Assembly (NCBI GenBank): GCA_018881555.1
Contig: JACAXG010000012.1
Coordinates: forward strand, 11,814,181 to 11,878,180
Direction: 5' to 3'
DNA from: Amblyornis subalaris
Lineage: Eukaryota; Chordata; Aves; Passeriformes; Ptilonorhynchidae
DNA: 64,000 nucleotides
The notes beneath the pieces were generated by a model. It searched no databases and was not told where the DNA came from. It saw nothing but the letters and a program-made list of their open reading frames with translations. The position numbers and the translations under genes were made by a program. Each line of letters opens with the position of its first letter. The stretch's first letter is position 1. This document shows positions 1 to 15,036 of this stretch, piece by piece.

Positions 1-3000
1 AAGATTTCTGGTTTCTTGGATGATTCATTAATGCTTCCTTCATTTTCCAATTTCTATGGGACCATCTGGCCCATCTTTGTAGAAAGGCATTTAGCTGTAA
101 ATATATTTTACAGTCTTTCTCAATTTAAAAGTAGTTGCCCAGCTGCTTCACAGAAACTGTCAGCAATTGGTAAACTCCTCAGAATTGCCAGCCTTCATTA
201 GTAATCCAATCAGGATGTAGTTTAAAATACTGCAAATCAGATTATGCTCCATTGGACAGGAATTGGAGTGACATGATGTGCTGGGTTATCTTATTTTGCA
301 TCTGTGATTGTCTTTAATCCAGGAGATGCATCCACTTTCTTCTGAGAGGAAGGCACTCAGACTGGAACTGGCTCCCCCTGTGCATGGATGTGGTCCTGTG
401 TGTGTTCCCCCAAAAAGANCCGCTCAGGTTTTATCTGTCTCCTCGAGTTGGAGTCAGTGTCAGTCCCCAGTAGCATATATGCAGTATTGGCTACACTTTT
501 GAGTTCCTATATTATGTGATTTAGGTTAACTAGAACTGTAAATTTGTGTTTTCTGACTTGTGTGGATTTTAGATCAGTCCCATTCTCTCTCACTATTATC
601 TTGTGTACTATAAAGCCCGTATTTCTGTAACAGCTGGCAGTGCTTGCTGGTAATAAGGTAAAAATGTGGAGGTGAGGCAATAAGGTTGGCACTGGGCTGC
701 ATTAATCAGTTACATTAGTACATCATTTCTGTTGCTGCAAGGGTCTCTGGTACAGTATGCAGGTGAGAATATTTATAAGAACAGTCTAATTAAAATTAAT
801 TTCTACACATGAAGAATCTTGTGTCGCAGACCAAGCTGCACAAGGACTTGGATGGATACAGAATTCCATATTTATTTACAAGNCATCTGTACTACTCAAA
901 TAAATATGTGCATAGAATAACTGCCACTTTACACTGTACTGTNCATTCTGGACTATACCTTCAGTGGTATTCGATTTTCTGATGGGATAACTCATGTGGG
1001 TCAGTGAGGGAGTAAAGTTTGCCTCATTTAGAGGACTGGTGCTCCCCAGAATATTTCACTATGTTACATTCGAAAGTAACNCTGAAATGTGTGCTTTATA
1101 CACTTATTTTGAGTTACTAATTCCTGTAGTAAAAGAAAACAGGGCACCTGATATCTGCTACTCAGCTTTCGAAATTTTATCATTTGTTAAANGCTGAAAT
1201 GTCTGTTCTTTGTTATCAGCTGGATGCAATCAGAGTTGCATGATAGAGCTTTTATCAATTGTGCTTTATGTGCCTCTAATTAGGCGAGCCTTCAGGAACA
1301 CCTTTGAAAATATGAAGAGGATATGAAAACTTTATGCAAGAAATTCTGTGAGACATTAGTATACTGCTTCTAGTTGAACAGAAGATTTTCTAGGTGTGAG
1401 ATAAAGGGAAATATTGACAGACTAATGTGATGTCAGAGAAGTTTGTCTAGTCATTATTTTCNAGAGAAATTTAGAAATAGGTAATAGTGTGAAGATAAAT
1501 TCTGACAGATCTATACAGAGTAGATAAAAGAAGATAAATTTCTAGACAATNGTGTCTTTGGGATCTATTCAGTTAACAGCACAGAGGGAGAACATCTAAG
1601 TGAGTGGAGTAGAAGAGAGACAAATATCTATTGGGGGTTGAAATCCTTAAAATCATGTTTCATTATTTTTGTCAAATCTGTAATTGAATAGTAGCAAAAA
1701 ATACTAAAACTACATGTCTTAGTGCTATGAAAAGTTTAAAGTTTAGTAACTTCTACTCTTTGAAANTGCCATGACAAAAGAAAATCATCTTACAGTTCAT
1801 TGTGTTGAATTCATGAATTCATGTTCTCCAAGCAATNTTTTTGGTTAGCTTTAGGAAGGAAACTAGGGAGTACGATAAGTGACAAGCATTCCTTTTCACA
1901 TGTTTGGTAGGGGTAATTTTCATTAATTAAATCCANTGTTTATGGAGCCATTGACACTCAGCTAGCAGAAAGTTTCAAGATAACTACTTTTCTTATAGGC
2001 AGTTGCATAGAATTATTTGAGNGTGTATGGTTACTTTATTAAATTCAGAGAGCTCTACCGATTTTCATGTATCTTTTCATTTTTGTCTACTGTCAATGTG
2101 ATCTGTGAAGAGTTTGGCTTTTCAACTAAATCCCCCAGTTCAGTTCATTCCAGGCATAGTTTGAAGACTCATCCTAGTGGATAATTGCACATTTCATGGC
2201 ATTTTTATGAGCCTTTGCTTCATAGCTTGTGGATGTCTGTATTTCCTAAGCTTTATAGTCCATGAAATAAAGGGGTTGTGTTGCAGTACATTCAATGGCT
2301 TATACATAGAACCTGAATGCTAATTTTTAGGAACCAAGAATTTAGACAAGTGACATCATTTTCCTCTTGCAGTGGGGAGTCAGGAATGGCTCTACTTTCA
2401 GCACTTGAATGGAGCTAGGCTAGTAAAAAGCCTTTGCAAATTCTGTTTGTTCCTAAATACAGTATGGCTCCCAGTGGAATTTTCTCTCATCTCCATGTAG
2501 TTAGGAAGGAATTCTGTTTATCTTTTTTGTTGACTGTAAGACTGCTAGGCACAGGCTATTCAAGCAAAATAAACAGTAATGTACAACACTTTTTCCACAA
2601 CTGAAAAACTAATATGTGAAGTAGTGATTGTATCAATACACACTCAGGTATCAGAAAAGTAAGCAAAAGGGAAATGAAAAATGGTACAAGAAGGGAAGAA
2701 TGAAAAAAGGAGAAAAATGTGATCCTGCTGCCATCTTCAAAAAATGGTCCAAAGGAGCAGCTGCTGTCAATGCTCAAGAGTGAGAAAACAGCTCCCATGT
2801 TCATGTGTAGACTGCTATCATTCTGTCCTTGTCATGTTTAAATATTAGGATTACTTTTATTTAACTATTCAGTAAAGAGCAGTTATGAAATTTCTTTCCT
2901 ACTGGATTTGGTGATTGATCCTTTATTCAGATCTTCATAAAATATCCACCAAGATCTACCAGTGATTTAGCTCTTTTGACTGGTAATACGGATGATTTTA

Positions 3001-6000
3001 TTAAAATAAGTGCAAAAGGGAATTGAATATTTATATCCAGAAGGCCATACTTTAAACTCCTTATTTTATATGTTATTGGATGGTACCGCTATGGATAAAG
3101 CAATGGACGCATTAGATATATAGGATGTATTCCATAGCTCTGACTTAGTCTTCCTCTCTGATTTTATTGCCATAAACAATGGCAATAAATTCTAATTCCT
3201 TCCCTTTTTCTCTTTTTGTCTATTCCTTGTGTCTCTCCTCTTTTTTTCTCCTTTACACTATTGGTAAGAAAATGAGATAAAAAGATCAATGTTATGATAC
3301 TTGCACTCCCACATTTCAGTTGCCAACACATTTTACTCATGGATAAGGCATTATTTAATCTTAAGAGTTCTCTATACAATTTAGAAGCAAAATACATACA
3401 TACATATGTGCCAGACACATGCACATATTTACATATATTTATAGATTTAGATGCAATTGATATAGCAGACAATTTTCAGCAAGGATTTTTTAGTTATATG
3501 AAAATCCAAGGACATTTATTTGACAAAAATAAAGAAAGGGAAAGCTGATAAAATCTGAAAAATATAACTCTTGTATAGAAATCTGGAGGAAGAGATGAAC
3601 TCTGTATTTTGACCATCAGTTCAGTAGAGGATCTGAAATTCTGTTTCACCCCCTTTGATTATGGATCATTTACTAGGGGGTTCTAATCTCAGGTGATTTC
3701 CCGTGATAAAAAAATGTAGCAAAGGATTTTAAAGGGGCCTGTGCTGTATCATTTGTGACTGCAAAGGTCTCAGGACCACATGTTAGAAATAAAAGCATAG
3801 TTATCCAGTGACTGAAAGAGTCAGTGGACACAACAGTGACTTTGATCCTGATGTATAAATGGGAGAAAAAAAGTAGCTTTAGAATTTTGGACATGGTCTC
3901 TATGATTTTGACTGAAATAATAAGTTAAAAAACAGGACCATCATGGGTTTTTTCCAAACCAGCCCCTGATTTGCTTTGGCTTTGCCTTTGAATGGTTTGC
4001 TCTGTATTTACAAATAGCATTTATGAGCCTATTTTACAAAGCTATTCTCTTTATTCTGGTCTGTATTTTTTTTTTATGCATTAAAAGTGAATATAAAAAA
4101 TATACAGGAGAAACATAAATTCTAAGTAAACCAAACATCTAAAGTTAATTTAGTATTCAAGGTTTGGTTTGAACCTGTGACACTTTGAAGAAAAAATCTG
4201 CATCTAAACCATACGCAACAGGACATGAATTGATTTTTGTGTTTTCCATTTTACATAGTGGACATTGATTTGCATCCCTAATAAGGCCATTAATAACAGA
4301 GTGAAAGGAAGGGTAATAGTCATCCGGTATATCTGTAACAAGTAGGAATATTAGTCATTAACTACTGTGCCTGTAGTCTTAGTATAAAACTGTATCTAGN
4401 TGCCCTCTTACTGTACACAAACTGAGAGAGTGTAGGACAAAAGAGATTGTTGTGAAGTTTTTACTGGTCTAAGTAAAAATATTTACTTCACATATTATAT
4501 ATTTGTGCCCAAAGATAGATTAGAATCAATAAACTTTAATTTAAAGGAGATGTTTTTATTTAGAAACTTCTTCATTGGGGAAAGGAGATGGCTTAAACAA
4601 GGTGTAAATTCAATGGTGAAGTGCATTGCAGTTTTATTGTCTTGAGTAAGCAAGCGAGACAGCAGATGTGAGTTACAAAAGCAGAAAATATCTGGGCAGA
4701 ACCTCTATCTACTCAATGCACTTGAATATAAATAGTAATCGTGGCACTGCCAGCTGGAGGGCAGGAAGAATTCACCTGAATAATACTTTGAGCTTTGTGA
4801 TTCTAGNGAGTTTCAGGGAAAGTGGATGAGCAGATGGAAACAAACAAAAATGAAAAATTTTTTGGTACAAAATGGTATGAAAAGGTGTGTTGCNTGATTA
4901 CCATTACAGCATAGCTGGGAGCATAATCTTGCTACAGAAAACACANCTACTAATGAGGAAAGAGTAGAGATTATCTAATTTAACACATTCAGATTCATTA
5001 ACACACCATACATATGTTACCTATCTTCCTGTTTTCTCTCCACTCATAATTTTTCAACAAACAAAGATAAGCCCGAGAGACACTAAAATGTAGTTTATGC
5101 TGTAAGTAGTACTTTCATAAATGCAGAATAATGGAATTACTTATCTACCAGTTTCATATAAATATTAGCTAGATGAAGCGTTGCATAGATGAAATTATAA
5201 ATATTCCCTAATACAATTACTAATGTCTATAGTCTCCATAATTCCATTGGTTGCTCCAAGAACTTTTTTCTTCTTTAGCATTTTTATCTGTTTTGGGTAC
5301 ATGACTGAAACTGGCTTGCTTACAGTGCTGCAAACTCCCATCAGTCACTTGCACAGTTTCTCTCCAATTTATTCTTTATGGTTCCTTAACTAACCCTATC
5401 ATTCCATGCTGGACACACCACTTCATCTCTTCTGAAAAGCTCTGACAAGTGTGCATTGGGAAAACAATAACTCTCTTCCAGTGCAAACAGTGCTGCCTTG
5501 GACTTCCCAATCTCCTTAATCCCTTCCTTTTTGGGTAGTTCAGAGGTTCCCTTTCATGTACTTTCCTAATTTTTTCAAATCAAAGTGTTGCTGGGTCTGA
5601 TCAGTGCTGACTGATCTCTCCATATCCTGTGAGTCACAATTCTCACAGTTACATGAGACCACTCTGGTTTGTTTTGCCCATCATCTTCATCCAGTCACTG
5701 TGCGCTTCCCGTCAGTAAGTATGGAAGACCTTGTAATAAGATGCTTTCATAAAATAATAACCACAGAATTNAGTCTGTGCTTTTTTTACCTATTGAACTA
5801 GTTACCTATCTGTTCAAATGTCAAAAACAATTCCAGGCNTTAGCCAATATACCTGTAATATATGATGATATGCTGCCACAAAGGCAGCAATTTTCTAGCA
5901 CTCATAGACTTCCTCAGGAACCTCACGATGAGATGAACAGAAGCGGACAATAAATTCCACTTCTTGCATAGACTCTCCCTGACACTACGGGAGGTTAATC

Positions 6001-9000
6001 TTTGCTTAAGGTCTAACCAAGTTAGTACCATTTTGCTGTTGAAGCAGAAATGAGATACATGGTTAGACAGTTGCCATGTTCCCACCTCCCGGTTCTTCAT
6101 GATGAGAAAAGAATTTTAGACAGTTTTGTCAGCTAGCTGAGCTTTCCGTTCGTTCCTCCTAGGCCNTTTCAGAGTTTGGACAACTTCAGAGTAATTCAAT
6201 GTCAAGGACATTGCTTCTTCTGAAAACTGCATATCTGCCATTTTCAGAGTATGTGGAGCTGTCTCCTGCCAGCTGCAGTACATTAATTTTGAAGGCATCA
6301 AAAATGCCACCGTAATTGATTGTTTAAACAAANGTACCTCTTTTCCACATCTGCAAATACAAGTGCAGACCTTCCTTGTCCTGTCAGATCTGAGANCCAC
6401 CATCACCTTCCCTGAGTCTCTCACCCACTCCCCATCGTTTTAAAATCCCTCTTAATGGGAATTATTTACGAGAGTCGTACCTTAAAGACACTTCNCAACA
6501 AAACAAAATGCTAGGTTAGTAGCAAAGCTGATAGGCATTACCCCAAAGTGTTGATTGCTCCAGGGCTTGCATTTGTNCTAAGTTTCCTCTCAGGTTTTAA
6601 CTGTAAACTTGACAAGACTAGTCCAATAAATATTGTGGAATATCCTGTGGCAGCTCTACTTTCTATCATTTTCTGGATAGCTACAGGTGAGGGTGCAAAG
6701 CAAGGGCAGGAGGGGTGATCTGTGTGACTGGGGACTTGTTTTACTGCAGGGGAAGTAGGGAGAGCAAGGTCTGGTATCTTGTTGGAGACAACCACCCCCT
6801 CCTGCTGACCAAGGAAGCTGAGGCATGGTTTTCTTCCGTGTTTTCTCANGAGCACAGTGATCCTTCCTTGCCTTCAGTCCTAGCACCCCCCACCACCAAA
6901 TGTGATGAGAAAGGCAAAGGTCTCTTTCTTTCACTGCATGTGCTCCTAATTCCCCTTTTCAGGAAACTGGTTGTGTCTCCAGTCTGCTTTAGTTCTTCTC
7001 TCCTAAGATTGTTGTTCTGATTTCTCATCAGTAATTCCTCTCCATGTATCTCTTGTCAATTAAGCACAGTGAGTAAACCCATTTTTGTACAGGATTACTG
7101 CTGTAATTTGAGTAATGTTTGTCTCTATTATTAGTTTGATGCAATTTACTGAGATGTGATCTGCATATGTTCAAAAAAAAACCAAACAAAAAACCTGCCT
7201 TCTNCATTTCTTTGGTACCCTTTCATCTTTGAGGAAATTGGTGAAGGTTGCGTAGTTAGGGCATATACATAGACATGAAACTTGTCTTATTTACACCCTA
7301 AAAAAATTCAATCAAATTAATTTTATTTTTCTTCCATATTTTAACAGAGTACATGTTATACTGGCATATATGCTTGGGAAAATAACTCACTCCTGAGGTA
7401 AGTGTCCAGGCATAAATCAGTTTGACATATTCTGTCTTCATGGTTGGGAATGGCATTGAAAAGAAGGTAACATAATTTTGAAGTTAAAGAATAATATGGG
7501 CCACAGCAACTGAGACAGTAATGAGTCAAAATTGCTATTCATTGTGCAAACCTGAATGTGAAAGAAGTCATATCTGAGAAAAGAATCTGAGAAAAAAAGA
7601 GATAAAATCCAGCATCAGTTCTTATTTGCTCTTTGAAGTCTGATTTTGTCCACAGAAAATGCATAAAAGAAATTTGGAATGCATTTATCTGGTGATCAGG
7701 CTTTTCAGCTGTTGACAATTCCAGGTTTTTGCCTGTTAATACATTGTGTCAAGTGTATATTTAAATATATGTAATTGGAGATCAGGAAGATTCCTTTTAA
7801 TCTTTCTTAACTTCATTGCCAAGCATAATGCTGCAGCATTGGAATGACATGCATACTGCTGTAGAAATCAGCGGGGTAGAAAGAATCAAACTAAGGAGAC
7901 ACCATTCTTCATATCCGAAGATGATGTTCTTTAAAAAAAAAAGTCTTAGAGAGGCAGATTTACCTAAGAATTCTGTAGAAAAACTGGCAAAACTTCAGTT
8001 TTAAATAACATTTAACAGAACCTTTTTTAGCTGTGTGGAAGAGGAGTTGATATCTGATGCTGAATGCTTCTACAGCTCCATAAGTAGGGTAACTGAACAA
8101 GATTATTTCATTTTCAGGTCACCATGATTTCATGGTAAAATCACCTTCTCTTATCNTGAGTCCAATGCTCTCTGACCATGTTCTTTTAGATATTCCCCAC
8201 GAGGAGGGTTTAATGTATAACACAAAATATACTTATTTGTTCCATGTTCAGTTCTCATACTCTTACGCTGGGCTGAGACAGGTATATTTCTCCACACTGG
8301 TCCAGCTACCTCAGGAGCATAGGTATTTGCATTCCTTTGATTAACTCCGGGACAAACAGTCACTGAGCCAGTTGATTCTCTCAGCTGATGTAGCTGTTTA
8401 TCAATAATAAATACTGCCTTTGTTGTTGAGCAGAGTTCAGCTTCCTGTGTACTGGCTGTGCTCAGTCACCCTGATGATCTTACCTAAAATTGATGAGGGC
8501 ATGGCCTTTGCCCATCACCTAAGAATCACCTTCGACTCTAGGGGATTGCTGGTTCAGCACACACTTGCTCGATTTCCCAGCATGGGCTCTCCTTCACTTT
8601 CAGGAAAAAAATTTCCATCTTCTTACAGTTGTAATCTCTACTATCAGGTCATGAATACCTGTTACAATGGGTTAGTTGAGTTACAAATAAGTCAGTTCTC
8701 ATGGAAGTGGATGAAGCAAATAAGGAACCAGATCTGGGATTGAAGTTAGTGGAATTAGATTGTCTCTGTTCTTGGATCTCTATTTCGCAGCATTTAGCGC
8801 AATGCGACTGATAATGACTGAAATATTTGTGTTGTTCCTTCATGAAAAATAACTATGAGAGCATCAAGGTTAAAAATAAAACATTTTTTTTCTTTCTTAT
8901 AAATATTGGCTGGATTAACAGTTTGCAGGAGTGCAAAACAGTTGGGGCAAAAATTTTATTTCAGAAGTTGCAGCTGTGTTTGCCCGGTGCTCCAACTCAG

Positions 9001-9119
9001 CTTCCTGCAAACTCATAGCAGGAAGAAAAGGCAATGGTAAATATTAGGTGATCCAATAGCTGCTATACACATGTCCAGGGTGTCATAGGACACATGAGCT
9101 GCATTTGGTGTGTGCTTGG
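1..9119. other. Noncoding AT-rich unique sequence, no gene seen
   Basis: No frame exceeds 107 codons and none of the translations resembles a protein family I know. Single Ns are dense here (about 25, concentrated at 0.4-2.0 kb and 4.4-7.2 kb). Small items are a perfect 14-bp palindrome GAATTCATGAATTC at 1807-1820 and an A-rich AAACCAAAC-type tract near 7170-7197. The two adjoining minus-strand frames at 5840-6424 look mildly protein-like and contain a few CpGs, but they match nothing I recognise. I see no tRNA, no LTR and no clear CR1 fragment in this block. Confidence 0.7.
1807..1820. repeat. Perfect 14-bp palindrome
   Basis: GAATTCATGAATTC is its own reverse complement and holds two EcoRI-type hexamers around a central CATG-like core. 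In AT-rich DNA a palindrome of this length can arise by chance, so no function is claimed. Confidence 0.6.
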
Positions 9120-9155
9120 TTCAGGATCCACACCATTGTTCAGGATCCACACCAC
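9120..9155 (+). repeat. Tandem duplication, 19-bp unit
   Basis: The unit starting TTCAGGATCCACACCA occurs at 9120-9138 and again from 9139, with the second copy matching for about 17 bp. It looks like a simple replication-slippage duplication in otherwise unique sequence. Confidence 0.85.
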
Positions 9156-12100
9156 ACAATGTGTTTGCCTCTAGCCCCTCCTTATTCTCCTGGACGGACA
9201 CAGAGATTCAGGATTCGTGCTTTTGTGTGGTTTGATGGCTAGGTGTCATGGATTATGCTGGCTGCTGTTACCAAGGAAACTCATCATACAGACTTTAGAA
9301 ACTGTCTGGGAAAGAATTAATGAGCAGTTAACTTGGTTTCAGATCTAGCTGAGCAAAATTATTTGTGTGAAAAATGAGGGTTCATCCACACCAAAAACCT
9401 TTACTGAAAGCTTGATTAGGGTTCTTTTATGTGGTGGATTATTTTGAAATATATCTAAGAAAAATAGAATGTTTTATTTCATTTTTTTCTAACACATTGA
9501 ACCTAACAAATGTTCTAATAAAAATATTTTGATTTCAGAAAGACTAAAACTGAGAATAAGGCTGAAAAGCACCTTATCTTGTCTTTACTGTATTTCCCTC
9601 ACAACAGGAACAGTTATAGCTGATGTTAGCCTAACCAACCCTCAAAAATCTGGATTCCTCTACTTTCTTAATTCCTTCTTTATCGTCTCAATGATAAGAC
9701 TCTCATAACACCTAGCTTAAACTTCCATTGCTGCATTTTATGCACATCATTTTCACCTTATTCCTCAATGAATATAGGAGGTAATTTATTACTAGTTTTG
9801 TCTGCGTAACCTTTTATGAGTGATTTTATATGTGTCTTCATTTTTTTTTCAAGACTGAACAAACCAGTTTTTCAAAATTTCCTTTGATTTCAACTCAAAC
9901 CTATCCTCACAGATAAAAAACTCTGTAAACAAAGACAGACAAGCTAACAAATAGAACAGTCCTCTGCTTCACTGGATTCTTGGAGCAAGCTTTGTAAAGA
10001 GCTGAGACGATGTTCCAGATGCCTTACTGTGGAAAGGAAAAGCCAAGCATCCAGTCTAGCAGAGTACATTGCAAACAAAAGGAAAATTTGAGAAAATTCT
10101 GTAATAGAGTGATTTAGTGGAGAATGTTTTTCAAAAGTTGTGAGGAAAAGTAATCTATAATAGAGGCAAATATACTTATTTCTGATTCTTGTATCTATAG
10201 TCACTGCATTATTTTTATTCACTCATTTTTAAAGCAAATAATTTTCTTTTTTTTTTTGTTATCTACTTGTGGTTAGAATCCTATTTTTTTTTAATTTATG
10301 TTTGTACATAGGAGAGTATAGTCATGTAGACACATCCCTTCATCATTACAGCTCAATTATAAATACTATGTTTGTTCTTGAACGAGTGAGACTGAAGAAA
10401 ATATCACTAGAACTTAAATTATGTAATCAGGTGTATATGCACTTGAGGTACCTNGATTCTTTTTTTGCAGAATAAAAAATGGCCTACTTTTTCTAGTATT
10501 AATATTCAAAATAATCTTCAGAAGTTGCCATTAAAAAATTTTTGTGAACTTCTTTGCAGGAAAGAGTCTACAGCAAGTTGAGGAAACCCCAGGAGAAGTC
10601 ATTTATTTAATTCCAACAATACTTGAAACAGTGACAGGTTTGCAAGCCGTAGCTTTGTTTTCTCAAGCAGTTTCTGGAGCATACATCATGTGGAGTGCAT
10701 GGGTACAAGACTCTTGCCATGCAATTTATAGTTGGGGGTGCCAAAAGCCATCAGTCTAATAAGCAACTAAGATCAGTAAGTAGATTCTCCAAGTGCCTCT
10801 CCTTGTTCCCAAAAGGGAACGTGTTAATTACTACTGAGAACCAATCCTTAACCATCACAGAACTTAATGTGTAGGAGCATCTTTTCTCCACTTGATACTT
10901 TTAATGAAGAAAAAAAATTTGTTCAGCTCTTGCCAGGGAAATCTCATCGGAAGAAGAAACCTTTTCATTTGTGCCAACTTCNGTACTCACAAAAGAGACC
11001 ATCTTAGTTCCAGAGAGGCAAAGGGTATTTCCTGTCCTTCTCATGCCTGATATCACTGTCTTCACCCAAAAGGACTCTGGTCTGCTCATTTAAGATGCAC
11101 AAGTTCATCTAACTCTCAGCCTGGTCCCTCAAATAGAGGGAACAGAGCCTAGAGCTGCAGTATAGCAGGAATGTTGTTCTTTCATTGCATTGTCCTTGCT
11201 CTTTGTTGTACCTTAAGGCTTGGTAGGATAAAATTGAGCTAGGCTCTTGGAAGTCCTTGAAGCTCTTTGGAATGTTCTGGTGTCTGCTTGAGTTGTACTG
11301 GCACTCAAGAACTGTTTTAATAAGATAGAAGAAATTACCTTTTTCAGTTACAATATTAAAAGGAGAAGTGGATAATTTTCTGAAAAATAGAAGCAAAAAA
11401 GTTTTGGAAAACATCTTTAAACTCAAGAAACCTTTCCATCTGTTTGGCACAGCTTATGTGACTGGAGTTTGTTACTCATGTTCTTGAATGTCTGCAATGC
11501 CCAGGGATTTTTGGTTCACTTGCTTCTTCTTGAACTGACACACATCACCTGCTTGAAGCAGCTATTTTAAAGCAGACAAACCCTGTAACATTTAAAAACA
11601 ATAAGAATTTATTCTCAGGATGAAGAAGTAGGCAAAAAATGTCATTTCTTTACTCAGTCACAAGAGACCCTCACCCTTTCCAACTGATAGGACAGAGAGC
11701 ATTTTTTGTTCTCAGGGATTTCATTTTAACTAAATTCCTTTTCAATACGATAGCAAGAAAAATGAAAAAGGATTTGAAGTGAAAGTGAGAAACATAATTT
11801 TCACATGTCAATATCACTGTGCCTTGTTGGCTATTAAGTGTCATTTTGATTGGTCAATGAAACTGTGAGACTGTACTAAATGAAATTAACTGGCTGTATT
11901 CCAGTAGTGATATCCTTTTACTTTATACTTTTATGCACTGAGACAAAATGCAAATTCATGTTGTGTAAATATTTATGTCACCCATTTAGTGGTCTAATCT
12001 ATGAATTAGAGTGAATCTGTCTTTTCACTCCTTTATCATAGTCAATTTCTGTGTGCTGTTCTATACTGTGGACATACTCCACTGGTCATTTTTCAAATGA

Positions 12101-14770
12101 ATTTAGATTAAAATAATGAAAAAATTAGTAACAGTTGACTGTCTATGATCAAAATGTGCAATCATGTATCCACATGCACTGCTGCTCATACTGGACACAT
12201 ACACCTGACCTATTTAGAAGAAAAAGCAGCGAGGCTTTTTTGCCAAATCCAGACCACTTCTGATAGGACCCTCTGTACCCTGCCTGCANTTTGGGTGCCA
12301 CTTTAAAGCAGTGTAGTCTGGTAGAGCTCTATGACAGCATACAGTGCTGATTAAAATGCTCTTTGTTAAATGAGGTTTTATCCATTTTGCGAGCTGCTGT
12401 TTTTTCTTACTCTTGGATATTTTTTTCACGTTGCTCCCTTGCCTGTGAAGAAAGAACGAACTGGTATTATTAGTGTTCATACACATGTACTTATGGTTTT
12501 GTGGAGAGCCCTCTTCTATCATTTCTTATAGTAACTATAATAATGTAAGTATCTGTATATTAGAGTGAAATATTCCAGGTATTAGAGTGAAATGGAAGGC
12601 GCAAGAATTATGAAATGCTCTTGCAAATAAAAGGGCCCATAGCTTTGTAGAGCCCGTAGAGTACATATGGTAATCTCTGAACAGAACCACAGTCTTTGCC
12701 TCTGAACTTGAGAGAGAACCTTTCCTCACTTTTGGAAGATGAACAGGGAATTCTGTCATAGGGTTCTGAGAATTATACATGCATACTGTTAATATTATGT
12801 GGCTAGATTACATCTTTAGTGCAACTTCAATAGTTCATTCTACTTTACTGCTCAATAAATTTAAGGCAAACTAATCTGTTTAGAGCCTACAGTGCAAAAA
12901 TTATATGATTATTTACATTCCTCATTTGCATTCACTGTTAGCAACCCCCCTGTCCTCGTGAGTACCAGATTATGCTAATGATGTAACTAGTTAAGTATAT
13001 AATTGTGCATACCTTGTTATGGACAACACTTTAGCCACGTAGTATAATATATGCCATTTTTCTCCTTATAAATTCTTAAATCCTTATGAAAATATTACCC
13101 TGGAATGGTTTATCCATAGTTATAATTACTTTTTCTGTAATAGTTATTTTGTCTGTATCTAATATAGAAACACAAATTCTAGGTAAAGAAGGAATGAAAT
13201 AAGGTAATGTTTCGATGGCTCCAAAGCAGGGTTCTCTTCCCAAAAATCAACAAACCAAACAAAAAAAAGGTAGTAAAAACATTTTCACGGCTTCTTCTTT
13301 ATGTAAATACCAAGAAAAGTGAATTCAAAACTTGCATTTAGTTCCTTATATCTGCACCTGCAGTGTACATTATGAAAGACCCTAATGACTTTTATAAGAA
13401 TTATTTAAGAGGTGAAAGCATTAAAAAGTCTTGGAAAATACCAGTAATCTGTCAATCAGTCACTCTGTCTCTTGACATGTGATTGAAAAGATTATTTTCT
13501 CTTAACTCAAAAAGACAGTTTTGGTATTCACTTTCCATACCTAAAGTAAACCAGTTTCAAATTTATTCATGACTATCAAGAATGACTACTAGCAGGAAGA
13601 TATGAAAATCTTGAAGGGAAAAAAATCACAGAGGGAAAAAAAAAAGTCAGAAAAATGTAGAATGTAGTACCGTCAGAGAGAACTGAGTCTCATTCCTCTT
13701 AGTAAATATTTATCCTAGACCAGATTTTTCCAACAGGCAAAAAAGAAGCAGGTCAGTTTTCGGGCTACAACAACCTTAAATTCATGGTGATGCAGAAGGA
13801 AAACAAAGGAATCAAGTGCCTAAGTGACCTCTGAAAAAGTCAGTCTTAGAAGCCAAGTTACAGTGTATAACACCAGAGGTAATGGCAGCAAAAGCTCATG
13901 TCTATTTTTTCTAGCAATTCCATTAAACACTAGCCAAGCACTTGGCTGTCCAATTGGTGTGCTCAGTGATGTAGAAGAGACTGTACTTATGTATTTTTCC
14001 CACCTTTGTGCTTATCTTGTACCAAGATATCAGTTGTCAAAGCCAGCAAAAGTGTAAGGCTCTTAGTGGAAGACACCTGCTCCAGAAGACAGAGGAAGGA
14101 AAGAACAAAGCCAAATTAGGCTTTGGAGGTTTATTCTGTCAGTGGTCTGTGACACTGCATGACTTTAATAAGAGCTTAACTGAATCCTTCTCAGGGAAAG
14201 GGAATTCTGCTGAAAGCCCAGGATTTTAAGAGGTTATCAAGGGACACAGATTTAGTTGATGAAATGTCATGTCATGAACCTTACTCATTGTTAACAGCAT
14301 AAAACAAAGAACATGCTGTAGGACCAACCAAAGAAATCTTGTTACTGATTTTATTCGGACTGAATGGCTTTGTATCTATCAGTTGCAAAGAGCTGATCCC
14401 TTCTAAATTAAATCTGTCATTGCTGGTGGTTCATAGGATACTGTACACATAGAAGAACATTTGGAAAATTATTATGCTCCCAGAAGTCAAAAGGTTGTCT
14501 TTGCACTAATATTCCTAACAGTAATGATATCCGTAGGACCAAGAGTCATTTATTGTCCTAAAACCCAGAGATTATCAGTACTTCTGCAGCAAGAAAGCTC
14601 CTTTCCCTGACTGACATGCAGATACACAAGAGGCATAGTAACAGGGTGATAAAAATCTTGAGGTAAGACAATGCAATGAGTTTGTCTTAGTTCTGTCATC
14701 CAACAACACTTCGTAACCCAAAGGACATGGTTTAATCAGGGGGTCTGAAATGTAAATGAAGCAAATTCTG
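9156..14770. other. Noncoding AT-rich unique sequence, no gene seen
   Basis: Frames reach at most 113 codons (minus strand, 11109-11450) and show no recognisable domains. Ns are sparse (10454, 10982, 12290). The block contains a short direct repeat at 12558-12593 and an A-rich AAACCAAAC-type tract near 13250-13270. The stretch from about 14.2 kb on has more balanced composition and leads into the TCF/LEF motif cluster at 14.77 kb. Confidence 0.7.
12558..12593 (+). repeat. Short direct repeat of TATTAGAGTGAAAT
   Basis: The 14-bp word TATTAGAGTGAAAT occurs twice, about 22 bp apart, making a two-copy imperfect tandem repeat. It is probably a local slippage product. Confidence 0.8.
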
Positions 14771-14773
14771 ACA

Positions 14774-14789
14774 GCCTTTGATCAAAGGC
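14774..14789. promoter_or_regulatory. Perfect palindrome of two TCF/LEF-type sites
   Basis: GCCTTTGATCAAAGGC is a perfect 16-bp palindrome. Each strand reads GATCAAAGG, the textbook TCF/LEF HMG-box site used in Wnt/beta-catenin reporters, so two high-affinity sites overlap head to head. A second pair of inverted TCF/LEF-type sites lies about 250 bp downstream (15037-15066). The motif match is direct. That it acts as a Wnt-responsive element is inference; no gene is present in the window to name as target. Confidence 0.45.
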
Positions 14790-15036
14790 AGAGAAGGATG
14801 GAAAGCTTCTCAGATAAGTCTCTAAGGGAGCAGTCAGAGTTAGTCAGATAAACAGAACAAAAGCAAAATATATTCACATCCCAAATTTTGCTAAATTTAG
14901 ATTTGACAAAAGAATCCAGAGGTAGCCTTAAGCCAGTGTAATTAACTGGTTAAGAAAGCAGGGTTAATACATTTTGGTGGCAGACTCTGTGCCCACTGCA
15001 AACCTGTCTGATAGGGCGCGGGCTACAGAGATGACA

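Noticed and set aside
5840..6424. Two adjoining minus-strand frames (86 and 102 codons) with somewhat protein-like residues
   Set aside because: They are in separate frames, contain Ns, and no family can be named; chance is sufficient.
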